Origin: Prevotella sp. CAG:1058
GTDB taxonomy: Bacteria > Bacteroidota > Bacteroidia > Bacteroidales > Bacteroidaceae
Direction: 5' to 3'
Length of the DNA stretch: 20,241 nt
Assembly: GCA_000433175.1 (NCBI GenBank)
Contig: HF986742.1
Span: forward strand, 1,279 to 21,519
How positions within the stretch are numbered: the stretch's first letter is position 1; the number at the start of each line of letters is the position of its first letter. The notes below the pieces were generated by a model that was not told the DNA's origin, did not search any database, and saw only the letters and a list, made by a program, of their open reading frames with translations. Shown here one piece after another: positions 1 through 6,743 of this stretch. Made by a program: the position numbers and the translations under genes.

Positions 1-46
1 CAGCACGCCGGCCTGACACATGTAAACCGGCAGCCGCGCCACGCTG

Positions 47-54
47 CAAAAGTA
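47..54 (-). promoter_or_regulatory. Possible reverse-strand -7 box for a gene left of the window
   Basis: Read on the minus strand this is TACTTTTG, a match to the Bacteroidota TAnnTTTG box. It lies 9 bp before the xerD start codon and points leftward, out of the window. A T-rich TTTTTG run on the same strand lies about 23 bp upstream, inside the xerD coding region, which is slightly far for a -33 element. No coding sequence for the left-hand gene is visible, so this is only a suggestion of a divergent neighbour. Confidence 0.4.
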
Positions 55-63
55 ATAAAATAA

Positions 64-987
64 ATGGAAACAGTAAACAAAAAGGCGTCTAATCTTGTAG
101 CCGCCTACCGCCGCTACATGAAACTCGAGCGCAACTTCACACCCAACACGCTCGACGCATATTCGCACGACATAGAGAAGCTGCTGGCCTATTTCGGCGA
201 GCAGGGCATCGACCCGCTGGCCGCACGGCTGGAAGACCTGCAGGCCTTTGCCGCCAACCTGCACAGCATAGGTGTAGGGGCGCGCTCGCAGTGCCGCATA
301 TTGAGTGGCGTGAGGACGTTCTACCACTATCTCCAAGTCGACGGATACATAAGCGACGACCCGTCCGAGCTGCTCGAGTCGCCACAGCTCGGCGACCATC
401 TGCCCGAAGTCCTGACAACCGAGGAGGTTGACCGCCTCGAGCAGGCCATCGACCTATCGAAATGGGAGGGGCAGCGCAACAAGGCCATTATAGAGGTGCT
501 TTTCAGCTGCGGACTGCGTGTAAGCGAGCTTGTAACGCTGCGTCTGTCAGACCTTTACCTTGAAGAACACTTCGTAAGGGTTGTTGGCAAGGGGCGCAAA
601 GAGAGGCTCGTGCCCATATCGGAGAGCGCGGTAAAGCAGTTGCAACTGTGGTTCATCGACCGCAACCTGATGGACATAAAGCCGGGCGAAGAGGACTACG
701 TGTTCCTCAACCGCCGCGGGGCTCACCTTACGCGCACAATGATCCTCATAATGATAAAACGCCTCGGCGAGGAGGCGGGCATAAGCAAGACAATAAGTCC
801 GCACACGCTGCGCCACAGTTTCGCAACGGCGCTGCTTGCCGGCGGTGCCGACCTGCGCGCCATACAGGCCATGCTCGGTCACGAGAGCATAGGCACGACG
901 GAAATATACACCCACATTGACACCCACGAACTGCGACGCGAGATACTTGAACACCATCCGCGCAACATAAAGCACGACGCCGGCTGA
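64..987 (+). CDS. xerD: Tyrosine recombinase XerD
   Basis: Site-specific tyrosine recombinase that with XerC resolves chromosome dimers at dif, in the cytoplasm at the division septum. The 307-residue length is normal for the family. Residues about 10-95 are the N-terminal SAM-like core-binding domain; residues about 115-295 are the catalytic domain. The full catalytic set is visible: R152 in CGLRVSEL, K176 in GKGRKER, H247 and R250 in PHTLRHSFA, H273 in LGHESIGTT and the nucleophile Y282 in IYTHI. The ATG at 64 gives the usual short N-terminus. The gene is followed directly by a strong terminator, so it is probably monocistronic or the last gene of its unit. XerC is the alternative, but the sequence reads more like XerD. 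The enzyme appears intact. Confidence 0.93.
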   Translation: METVNKKASNLVAAYRRYMKLERNFTPNTLDAYSHDIEKLLAYFGEQGIDPLAARLEDLQAFAANLHSIGVGARSQCRILSGVRTFYHYLQVDGYISDDPSELLESPQLGDHLPEVLTTEEVDRLEQAIDLSKWEGQRNKAIIEVLFSCGLRVSELVTLRLSDLYLEEHFVRVVGKGRKERLVPISESAVKQLQLWFIDRNLMDIKPGEEDYVFLNRRGAHLTRTMILIMIKRLGEEAGISKTISPHTLRHSFATALLAGGADLRAIQAMLGHESIGTTEIYTHIDTHELRREILEHHPRNIKHDAG

Positions 988-1021
988 CAGCTGCGCTGAA
1001 GCGACGTTGGCAGCTGTTTTT
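987..1021 (+). terminator. Intrinsic terminator of xerD
   Basis: An 8-bp perfect stem, ACAGCTGC (987-994) with GCAGCTGT (1010-1017), is followed by a run of five T. The stem begins at the last base of the xerD stop codon. A second small stem, CGCT/AGCG, can form inside the loop. Confidence 0.8.
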
Positions 1022-1059
1022 ACATCAGCCTGTAACTTATTGATAATCAGTATAATTAC

Positions 1060-1146
1060 AAAAGGATGCCTTTCGCATTGTAAAAGGCATCCTTTTGCGT
1101 TGCAATAGGTTACCTTTCATCGTCCCGAAAGCAACCTTTTGCAAAA
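1060..1146. repeat. AAAGG/CCTTT intergenic hairpin repeat, copy A
   Basis: The first hairpin is a perfect 14-bp inverted repeat (1060-1073 with 1083-1096, 9-nt loop), with arms AAAAGGATGCCTTT and AAAGGCATCCTTTT. A second, imperfect hairpin follows from GCAATAGGTT to AACCTTTTGC (about 1101-1143). The element lies between the convergent genes xerD and the phosphoethanolamine transferase. Copy C at 15760-15842 has the same block order and spacing but different core bases. Whether it acts as DNA or RNA is unknown; the first hairpin, with T or A runs on both sides, could also help stop transcription from the right. Confidence 0.75.
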
Positions 1147-1175
1147 TCACCGAAAAAACATTGCCGCACAGCCCG

Positions 1176-2912
1176 TCACTGCCCGGCCTTAACACGTTCC
1201 ATCATCACGAAGTCTTCCTTGTCCCTCAGTATCTTGTCAACGGGCACAGGCTCGTTGTGGTCGTTAAGATACATGCGCCTGGTAGGAGTGAACTTGCCGC
1301 TCGCCACCGACAGGCTGTCGTTGCGGTAAGGCGTTTCTATGCCGGCAAGACCGAGCATGGTGTGGAACACCGACACGCTGCTGGCCACGCTCTTGCGGCG
1401 GTTGGCATCAAGGGCGGCAGCCACGGGCGCAAAGGTGCGCCGGTAAGAGTCTGAAGTCCAGATGACGAACGGCACATGAAGCTCGTAGAACGACGGTACG
1501 GGCGAGGCATGCAGGAACAGCTGGCGACGGTCGTCAAAGATGTTTTCACCGTGGTCAGACGTGTAGAGCAATGCCGACACGGCGCCGCAACTGTCGACGA
1601 TGCCAATCAGGCCGTGCAGGAAACTGTCCGTGCTGCGTATGGAGTTGTCGTATGCGTTGACGAGCGACTCGCGGTTGGACGGCTTCGCCTCGCTCGCGTT
1701 GTCCGGCTTGAACACGGCCGTACGTGCCGCGTAGCGCTCGCGGTAGTTGAAGTGCGAGCCGTACGTATGCAATACAATAAGCTCCTTCTTGCGTCCCTGG
1801 GCCAGCACGTCCTTTACCATCGGCAGCATGTCGGCGTCCTGGAGGGTTTCCGTCCCCTTATGATTCTCCTTCATGAACACCCACTCGTCGGCCTCCATGC
1901 CGAAGAAGTCTATGAACGAGCGGTTTGGGCGCTGGTTTGATATGAACACCGTATGGAAGCCTGCTTCCTTGAAGGCTGTTATTATTCCCTTCTCGCGGTA
2001 TATGCGGTCGTAGTCTTCGGCGCACGCCGCCGAAAGCAGCATGGGCACGCTCTTGTGCGTGGTGTTCGACTGTGTAAGCACGTCGGTGTAAGCCACAAGT
2101 CCCGGTGTACGCTCGAGCAGCGGGGTGGTCTCGCGCCCGTAACCGTACAGGCTGAAGCTGCATGCACGCGCCGTCTCGCCCACCACGATGACGTACACCT
2201 CGCGGCTGGCGGCAGGGTGCGTGGCCTTAGACTTGAACTTGAAGCCCGCCGAGGTCTCGGCATAGTCGGCAGTAGCCCCTGAACGCTCTACGGCAAGCAC
2301 AAGGTTGTAACCCACGTTGAGCGGGTAAAGCTGTATCTTCGCACTGTATTCGCGGTCTGAAGCATAACTAACGCCGAGGCTTGCCGCACCTACTGCGACT
2401 GCAACGAGGGCCATGCGCCGCTGCCTTGACATGAAAGCAGCATCGAGCTTGTCCTTACGGTGCAGCGAGACTGTGGCTATAACGAGCGGCGGAATGTAGA
2501 CCACAACTACTATCGAGATGGCCGGCAGCAGGTTGTCAAGCAGCTCGAAAGCCTCTCCGGGGTTGGTTGTAACAAGGTTGAGAAACATGTCCACCGCTAT
2601 TATGGAATGCCCGAACAGATAGAGTAGCACCAGCTGGAACGCGGCGAAGAATATAAGCGGAAACATGAGCCACGTGGTTTTGCCGGGGCGGGGACTTAAG
2701 GTCATAAGCAGCCACACCACAGACACGGGCAGCAGTACATTGGTTATGCCGGCCGCCGGCGACATGCGCTCGGTCACGCAAAGCGCCACGTTGGGTACGG
2801 CAAGTACCGCTATGGTAAGCCAGAAAAGGATTAAAGCGCGCCTTTTGCCCGTGCCACGTCCCCCTGCGGACAAGAAACGGGCCAATATGCCGTGATTATT
2901 TTGGTCTTTCAT
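1176..2912 (-). CDS. Lipid A phosphoethanolamine transferase (EptA-type, sulfatase fold)
   Basis: Inner-membrane enzyme expected to move phosphoethanolamine from phosphatidylethanolamine to lipid A or another envelope glycan, which lowers surface negative charge. Residues about 28-48, 56-72, 80-101, 130-150 and 167-184 are hydrophobic and give the five-helix N-terminal membrane domain of the family. The periplasmic alkaline-phosphatase-like domain starts near residue 235. It shows E246 and the nucleophile T247 in VVGETARA, H382 and H387 in HTYGSH, the metal ligands D453 and H454 in SDHGEN, and a later HASP motif. At 578 residues it is full length. It is the last gene of a probable three-gene unit, 79 bp after the barrel gene with no promoter box between. 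Because the acceptor cannot be read from sequence I give no gene symbol; an EptC-like acceptor is possible. Confidence 0.85.
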   Translation of the reverse strand: MKDQNNHGILARFLSAGGRGTGKRRALILFWLTIAVLAVPNVALCVTERMSPAAGITNVLLPVSVVWLLMTLSPRPGKTTWLMFPLIFFAAFQLVLLYLFGHSIIAVDMFLNLVTTNPGEAFELLDNLLPAISIVVVVYIPPLVIATVSLHRKDKLDAAFMSRQRRMALVAVAVGAASLGVSYASDREYSAKIQLYPLNVGYNLVLAVERSGATADYAETSAGFKFKSKATHPAASREVYVIVVGETARACSFSLYGYGRETTPLLERTPGLVAYTDVLTQSNTTHKSVPMLLSAACAEDYDRIYREKGIITAFKEAGFHTVFISNQRPNRSFIDFFGMEADEWVFMKENHKGTETLQDADMLPMVKDVLAQGRKKELIVLHTYGSHFNYRERYAARTAVFKPDNASEAKPSNRESLVNAYDNSIRSTDSFLHGLIGIVDSCGAVSALLYTSDHGENIFDDRRQLFLHASPVPSFYELHVPFVIWTSDSYRRTFAPVAAALDANRRKSVASSVSVFHTMLGLAGIETPYRNDSLSVASGKFTPTRRMYLNDHNEPVPVDKILRDKEDFVMMERVKAGQ

Positions 2913-2991
2913 TGAATATCCGTAAGTATTGAATTACATGTAATTACACAGGGCAATGCCGTTTTACACGACATTGGGTGCAGCCTGTGCC

Positions 2992-4173
2992 TTAGAAGGC
3001 TTCGCCTATGTTGAAGATGAAACCAGACTGTCCGCTCTTGCCGAAACCGTAGTCGAGACGCACGTTGACATCCTTCTTGAACTCCCAGCGGTAGCCTATG
3101 CCGAAGTTGGGAAGCAGCCTGTCGGAGCGTAAGGCGCTGAACTTGTTGAAGACAGTGCCCACCCCTGCCCACAAGGCAATGCCGTTGCGCTTCCATACGT
3201 GCTGGCGCAGCTCTACCTGCGCCTCCAGTTTGTGCTTGTCGCGGTAGCGTCCCTCGTAATATCCGCGCATCGAGTAAGAGTTGCCCAGCAGCGACATCAT
3301 GCCCCACGAAGGGTTACCGAAGTTGAGAGTGCCGCGCAGGTCGGCCGCTACCACTCCGCCCTTCCACACCGTGCGGTACACGTCGGCACGCAGGTCGGTG
3401 GTGGCAAAGGCATAGTCATTGCCCATGAAGGCCGGCCGGAACAGTTGCGAGATGTTCACATAGAAGCCCCTGTGCGCGTTGGTTAGCACGTCGCGCGAGT
3501 CATAAACAAGGGATACGCCGGCACCTACATTCAGCGTCCGGTGGTCCATGCCCTCGAGAAGCTCAGGCCGCTCGACGTGGCTTACGCCGGCATAGTCGAA
3601 CACTACCGTCGGCCCGATGTACAGATTATCGGCAAAACGCCACTGCAGGCTCGCCTTGGCCTGGACCTGTATCCTGTCCATCGTACTCTCGTTAGAGTCC
3701 TTGTTGCCGTTGACGTAGCCTATGCCCCAGAAGCTGCTCTTGAACGAATCGAACGATACGTTGTAGTCCAGGCGGCACTTGTCATGGGGAAAGATGTGCG
3801 TTCCGCGTATGCCTATTTTATAGAACTGCCCCGTTGTGATGTCTCCGTACAGGGCGGTGTTGGAGGGCGGCAACAACGTATCGGCCATGTCGGTGCGGTA
3901 TATGCCGGTGGCAACAAGGCCAAGGCCGAACTTTGTGTCGGTGCTGTAATGCGGACCGCCCAGCAGGCTGAAGTCGAACTTCTTGCCGGGATCGGTCTTG
4001 TTGGATTCGTTTATGTAGTCAAGAAACCTGTTAATCAGTCCTTTTCTCTTCTTCACGCTGTCTGTTTGCTGCGTGCTGTCAACCGTAACAGTGTCTTTGC
4101 TGCCGTTCTCAGGCGCACTTGCACCCGGCAATATGGCACACATAAAGAATGCTGCGAGAAAAACAAGCCTCAT
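2992..4173 (-). CDS. Outer membrane beta-barrel protein, Omp85/BamA surface-antigen type without POTRA domains
   Basis: The 393-residue product has a signal peptide (about residues 1-20, ending GASA), a short charged linker (about 21-65, with RKGLINRFLDYI), and then alternating amphipathic strands rich in aromatic residues to the C-terminus. It ends in phenylalanine (FNIGEAF), the usual outer-membrane assembly signal. The strand pattern, with LLGGPHYSTDTKFGLG near residues 70-85 and repeated GIGY and Y-D-S-R-D turns, resembles the C-terminal barrel domain of the Omp85 (bacterial surface antigen) family. There is no room for POTRA repeats, so it is not a BamA itself. The gene sits 23 bp downstream of the PCMD-domain gene and is very likely cotranscribed with it. 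Substrate and role are unknown; some Bacteroidota relatives are annotated only as BamA/TamA-family proteins. Confidence 0.72.
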   Translation of the reverse strand: MRLVFLAAFFMCAILPGASAPENGSKDTVTVDSTQQTDSVKKRKGLINRFLDYINESNKTDPGKKFDFSLLGGPHYSTDTKFGLGLVATGIYRTDMADTLLPPSNTALYGDITTGQFYKIGIRGTHIFPHDKCRLDYNVSFDSFKSSFWGIGYVNGNKDSNESTMDRIQVQAKASLQWRFADNLYIGPTVVFDYAGVSHVERPELLEGMDHRTLNVGAGVSLVYDSRDVLTNAHRGFYVNISQLFRPAFMGNDYAFATTDLRADVYRTVWKGGVVAADLRGTLNFGNPSWGMMSLLGNSYSMRGYYEGRYRDKHKLEAQVELRQHVWKRNGIALWAGVGTVFNKFSALRSDRLLPNFGIGYRWEFKKDVNVRLDYGFGKSGQSGFIFNIGEAF

Positions 4174-4196
4174 AATTACCTATGGATTTACGCGGG

Positions 4197-5156
4197 TCAG
4201 TATACCATCTCGACGTTGTCCACCCATAATGTGTTGCCTACCGAGCCTATGTAAGCTCCGCCGTGGCTCGACGAGAATTGCAACATCAGGTGTGTAGGCG
4301 TGGTGTCGGCATCGGCCCATCCTATCTCTTTCACAGGCACGCTCTTGCCCTTGCTGTTGCGTGCGTAGTCCGTATGGCGCAGCCCCATCGTTGAAGCGTC
4401 ATAGCCGGGGGTGTTGCGTATGTCGCCGTACATTATCTTATACGTGGCGTTGTTGACCCATCCGCCGGTGCTCTTGCCGAACTTCACCACCATGGTGCCG
4501 ACGCGTTTGGCCGTGATATTGCCCGCCTTGTCCTCGGTTCGCTTCTGCAGGTATAGCACGGCTATGGCATAATCACGCCCGGGCACGGTCTGCTTCTTGC
4601 TGAAACCTGTCTGCTTGATCCTGTTAGGGGTGCCTGCCGCCTTGACACTGTAATCGAACCTTACTGCCTTCGGCCTGCCTGTGAACGGTATGCCGTTGTT
4701 CATGGCCTTCGGGCCGTCCTTAGTTCCGGTTATTGGCTCTTTCATGTCGCCGAGGAAGATGGAACCTGCGGCCAGCACGTTGATGTTCATAAGGCCCATG
4801 ACCTTCACGCTCTCGATGTGCGTGGTCAGCTTGGCACACCAGCCGCTGCCGCGCTTGTCGCGGTACACGGAGTTGTTGGTCTTCACTACGCCCATGACCT
4901 TGGCCATGACGTTTGACGTGCCCCATGGGGAACCTCCGCCGTTGGTGTACGGCTTGTTGCCCTCTACGGTGCGGTTAGGACCTATCTCGTAGAGTGTCTT
5001 TGTATTACCGCCTATTATGGCTGACTCGTGCACCTTGCGTATGGTCCAGCTGTCCATGTTGCCGTAAGACAACGGCACAACCTTTTCCTGGGCGCTGATT
5101 CCGGCTGCCGCCATGAATGCAGCGCAAGTTAAGAATATTTTCCTTATATGTTTCAT
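4197..5156 (-). CDS. Secreted PCMD-domain (putative carbohydrate-binding) protein
   Basis: The 319-residue product has a clear signal peptide (about residues 1-22, ending GISAQ). The mature part begins VVPLSYGNMDSWTIR, the typical opening of Bacteroidota PCMD proteins, where an N-G/D-x-D/E-x-W motif starts a jelly-roll-like fold. The rest is beta-rich with no catalytic signature I recognise. It ends with LWVDNVEMVY, the conserved final strand of this family. There is no lipobox cysteine after the signal peptide; the only signal-region cysteine (C11) is in the hydrophobic core. The family's exact ligand is not established; a glycan-binding role is inferred from its usual polysaccharide-related context. 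It is the first gene of a probable operon with the barrel and the phosphoethanolamine transferase. Its only visible promoter box lies 7 bp from the ATG. Confidence 0.68.
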   Translation of the reverse strand: MKHIRKIFLTCAAFMAAAGISAQEKVVPLSYGNMDSWTIRKVHESAIIGGNTKTLYEIGPNRTVEGNKPYTNGGGSPWGTSNVMAKVMGVVKTNNSVYRDKRGSGWCAKLTTHIESVKVMGLMNINVLAAGSIFLGDMKEPITGTKDGPKAMNNGIPFTGRPKAVRFDYSVKAAGTPNRIKQTGFSKKQTVPGRDYAIAVLYLQKRTEDKAGNITAKRVGTMVVKFGKSTGGWVNNATYKIMYGDIRNTPGYDASTMGLRHTDYARNSKGKSVPVKEIGWADADTTPTHLMLQFSSSHGGAYIGSVGNTLWVDNVEMVY

Positions 5157-5163
5157 GACGGGG

Positions 5164-5171
5164 CAAAGATA
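5164..5171 (-). promoter_or_regulatory. -7 promoter box of the PCMD-barrel-eptA operon
   Basis: On the minus strand this is TATCTTTG, an exact TAnnTTTG match. Only seven bases (CCCCGTC) lie between its last G and the ATG at 5156. No clear TTTG is found about 20 bp upstream. If this is the promoter, the transcript would start at or within a few bases of the ATG. Confidence 0.6.
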
Positions 5172-5360
5172 TGAAAACTATTTGATAAAAAAAGGTTTTC
5201 TGCATATTTTTAACCTTTAAATCGTTAAAAAACATGTATTTTGACAAATTCGTATATGCCTACATGGCAAAACATCCGTAAATGACGGCAGACAGTCACA
5301 GCACGCCAGCCAAAACTACATCTGTAACAACATGATTACCAAGCAGTTTCCAATACATAA

Positions 5361-5423
5361 CCTTTTACGCTGCAAAAGGTGGCTTTTCAGGCTGTAAAAG
5401 GATACCTTTTGCAGCGTAAAAGG
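5361..5423. repeat. AAAGG/CCTTT intergenic hairpin repeat, copy B (nested form)
   Basis: A perfect 20-bp inverted repeat pairs 5361-5380 with 5404-5423 around a 23-nt centre. The left arm reads CCTTTTACGCTGCAAAAGGT. A smaller AAAAGG...CCTTTT hairpin nests across the inner arms and centre, and another AAAAGG-CGG-CCTCTT block follows to about 5432. It shares the building blocks of copies A and C but in a different order. It lies between divergent genes, well away from both promoters. Confidence 0.75.
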
Positions 5424-5520
5424 CGGCCTCTTGGAAAGCGGATGACGCAATACGCCTGTACGACTGCCGGCAAGGCCCAACGCAAGGGGAAAACGGCAAA
5501 AGGACAGGATTTAAACTAAA

Positions 5521-5602
5521 TTATCGATTTTCGATAAATTTTTATCGTTTTTATTTTGCCGTTTAAAAAATAGTGCATATCTTTGCATATCGAAAAACGA
5601 TA
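5521..5602 (+). promoter_or_regulatory. DUF2975 operon promoter with TATCG/CGATA palindromic operators
   Basis: The promoter is TTTG (5555-5558), a 19-bp spacer and TATCTTTG (5578-5585), a near-ideal Bacteroidota pair. Three palindromes surround it: TTATCGA-TTT-TCGATAA (5521-5537), the overlapping CGATAAA-TT-TTTATCG (5532-5547), and TATCG-AAAAA-CGATA (5588-5602). The last covers the expected transcription start. All use the same five-base half-site. The small XRE regulator encoded by the second gene of the operon is the obvious candidate to bind them, which would mean autorepression; this link is inferred. Confidence 0.7.
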
Positions 5603-5679
5603 AATAATAATCAAATATCAATAATAATACAAATAACATAATATTACTCTCTCTAAAATCAAAGACAACCAGCCGGATA

Positions 5680-5712
5680 TTCCGCCGCCGTCAACACAAG
5701 ACGGTGGCGGGA
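5680..5712 (+). promoter_or_regulatory. GC-rich hairpin in the DUF2975 mRNA leader
   Basis: A stem of up to 13 bp pairs 5680-5692 with 5700-5712 (core CCGCCGCCGTC with GACGGTGGCGG, including G-T wobbles) around a 7-nt loop. It is followed not by a T run but by the start codon 21 bp later, so it is not a terminator. It stands out in an otherwise very AT-rich leader and may affect translation start or message stability. Confidence 0.5.
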
Positions 5713-5733
5713 CTACGGTAAAAAGCTACGACG

Positions 5734-6381
5734 ATGAAAAAGAAACTCAAACTGTTCTGTGTACTGATATTCGCGGTGATTGCCTGCGACATCTTTTCAA
5801 TGTCGAACGCATTCATCACAGGCTTCACGAGCGGCATGCGCCACGGTGAAGAGAGGCGCGACGTAACGCAAATAGACCCGAGCCGCTACTGCTACATATC
5901 GCTGCTGCCTGCGGAAATGTCGCCGCGCACCGCACAGACCATCACCGACAAGGCCACGAACAAGTCGCAGCAGGCATGGCCGACGCAGCTCATAGTGCCC
6001 CTCAACGGTAAAATCAACACCCTTGCCGCAATATTCAAGGTGGTTTACACCCTGGCGTTCGGCGCCATGGCCGTAACAGCACTTGTGGCGTTCATCTTCT
6101 TCGTGCGCAATGTCAACCGCAACCAGATATTCATCCACAAAAACATCAAGCTGCTGCGCCTTACAGGCTGGTGCCTCGTGGCGGCAGGAGCCATCGTCAC
6201 CGCCGACGGATGCTACGACGCATACCAGGCCCAACAGGTATTCAGCCTGAGCGAATACGTGGTCGACTACAAGTCGGCGGCTGACTTCACGAGCATCCTT
6301 TTCGGACTGTTCTCGCTCGTAATAGCCGAAGCCTTCGCCATAGGACTGAAGATGAGGGAAGAACAGGAACTAACAATATAA
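5734..6381 (+). CDS. DUF2975 family four-helix membrane protein
   Basis: The 215-residue product has four likely membrane segments at about residues 7-29, 100-124, 140-158 and 184-205, with a soluble loop of about 70 residues between the first two. This is the usual layout of DUF2975 proteins, whose biochemical role is unknown. The ATG at 5734 fits the first helix, and a basic KKKLK start predicts a cytoplasmic N-terminus. A small XRE regulator follows 13 bp after the stop, the standard pairing for this family in Firmicutes and Bacteroidota. The two proteins probably form one regulatory unit, with the membrane protein perhaps controlling or responding to the regulator; that link is inferred. 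The palindromes at the promoter support self-regulation. Confidence 0.75.
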   Translation: MKKKLKLFCVLIFAVIACDIFSMSNAFITGFTSGMRHGEERRDVTQIDPSRYCYISLLPAEMSPRTAQTITDKATNKSQQAWPTQLIVPLNGKINTLAAIFKVVYTLAFGAMAVTALVAFIFFVRNVNRNQIFIHKNIKLLRLTGWCLVAAGAIVTADGCYDAYQAQQVFSLSEYVVDYKSAADFTSILFGLFSLVIAEAFAIGLKMREEQELTI

Positions 6382-6394
6382 CAAACGCAAAGGC

Positions 6395-6607
6395 ATGGGA
6401 AGAATAATAGTAAACCTTGACGTTGAAATGGCAAAGCGCAAAATGCCGCTCGGCGAACTGGCCGAACGCGTGGGACTGACGCAGGCCAACCTGTCAATAC
6501 TCAAGACGGGCAAGGCCAAGGCCGTACGTTTCAGTACGCTCGAGGCCATATGCCGCGAATTGGACTGCCAGCCTGGCGACATACTTGAATACAGCGACGA
6601 GCCGTGA
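6395..6607 (+). CDS. Small XRE/Cro-CI family regulator (YozG-like)
   Basis: The 70-residue DNA-binding protein is almost entirely one helix-turn-helix domain. It opens with a short strand (RIIVNLDVEMAKRKM), followed by the turn-helix region GELAERVGLTQANLSILKTGKAK and the closing CRELDCQPGDILEY, which is the standard C-terminal signature of YozG-type repressors. There is no sensor or dimerisation extension. It follows the DUF2975 gene by 13 bp and is translated from the same message. It likely binds the TATCG/CGATA palindromes at 5521-5602 and represses its own operon; this is inferred from context and from the usual behaviour of such pairs. Confidence 0.85.
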   Translation: MGRIIVNLDVEMAKRKMPLGELAERVGLTQANLSILKTGKAKAVRFSTLEAICRELDCQPGDILEYSDEP

Positions 6608-6710
6608 CCGGATAGAGCCAAAGCAGGATTAAATGCGACACCGGGCGACCGCAAAGTATAAAATATATTAAATATAACAAGTAACCAACAGCGTTAATAC
6701 AAGAAAAAAC

Positions 6711-6718
6711 TATATTTG
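6711..6718 (+). promoter_or_regulatory. -7 promoter box of the M16 peptidase gene
   Basis: TATATTTG matches TAnnTTTG and lies 25 bp before the ATG at 6744. No good TTTG is present 19-21 bp upstream (the region reads GCGTTAATAC). It separates the peptidase gene from the DUF2975/XRE pair. Confidence 0.6.
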
Positions 6719-6743
6719 TCAAACCATTTTAAACCCTTATTTT

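Larger units (their letters stand above)
5157..5733. other. 577-bp divergent intergenic region, PCMD gene / DUF2975 operon
   Basis: No coding sequence was seen here. From left to right the region holds the -7 box of the PCMD gene (5164-5171), a stretch to about 5360 in which I see nothing definite, repeat copy B (5361-5423), more plain sequence, a cluster of TATCG/CGATA palindromes around the DUF2975 promoter (5521-5602), an AT-rich leader and a GC-rich leader hairpin (5680-5712). Confidence 0.7.

Noticed and set aside
3541..4254. 237-codon plus-strand frame opposite the barrel gene
   Set aside because: It spans the end of one real gene and the start of another. Its translation lacks domain features, while the minus-strand frames have signal peptides and a beta-signal.
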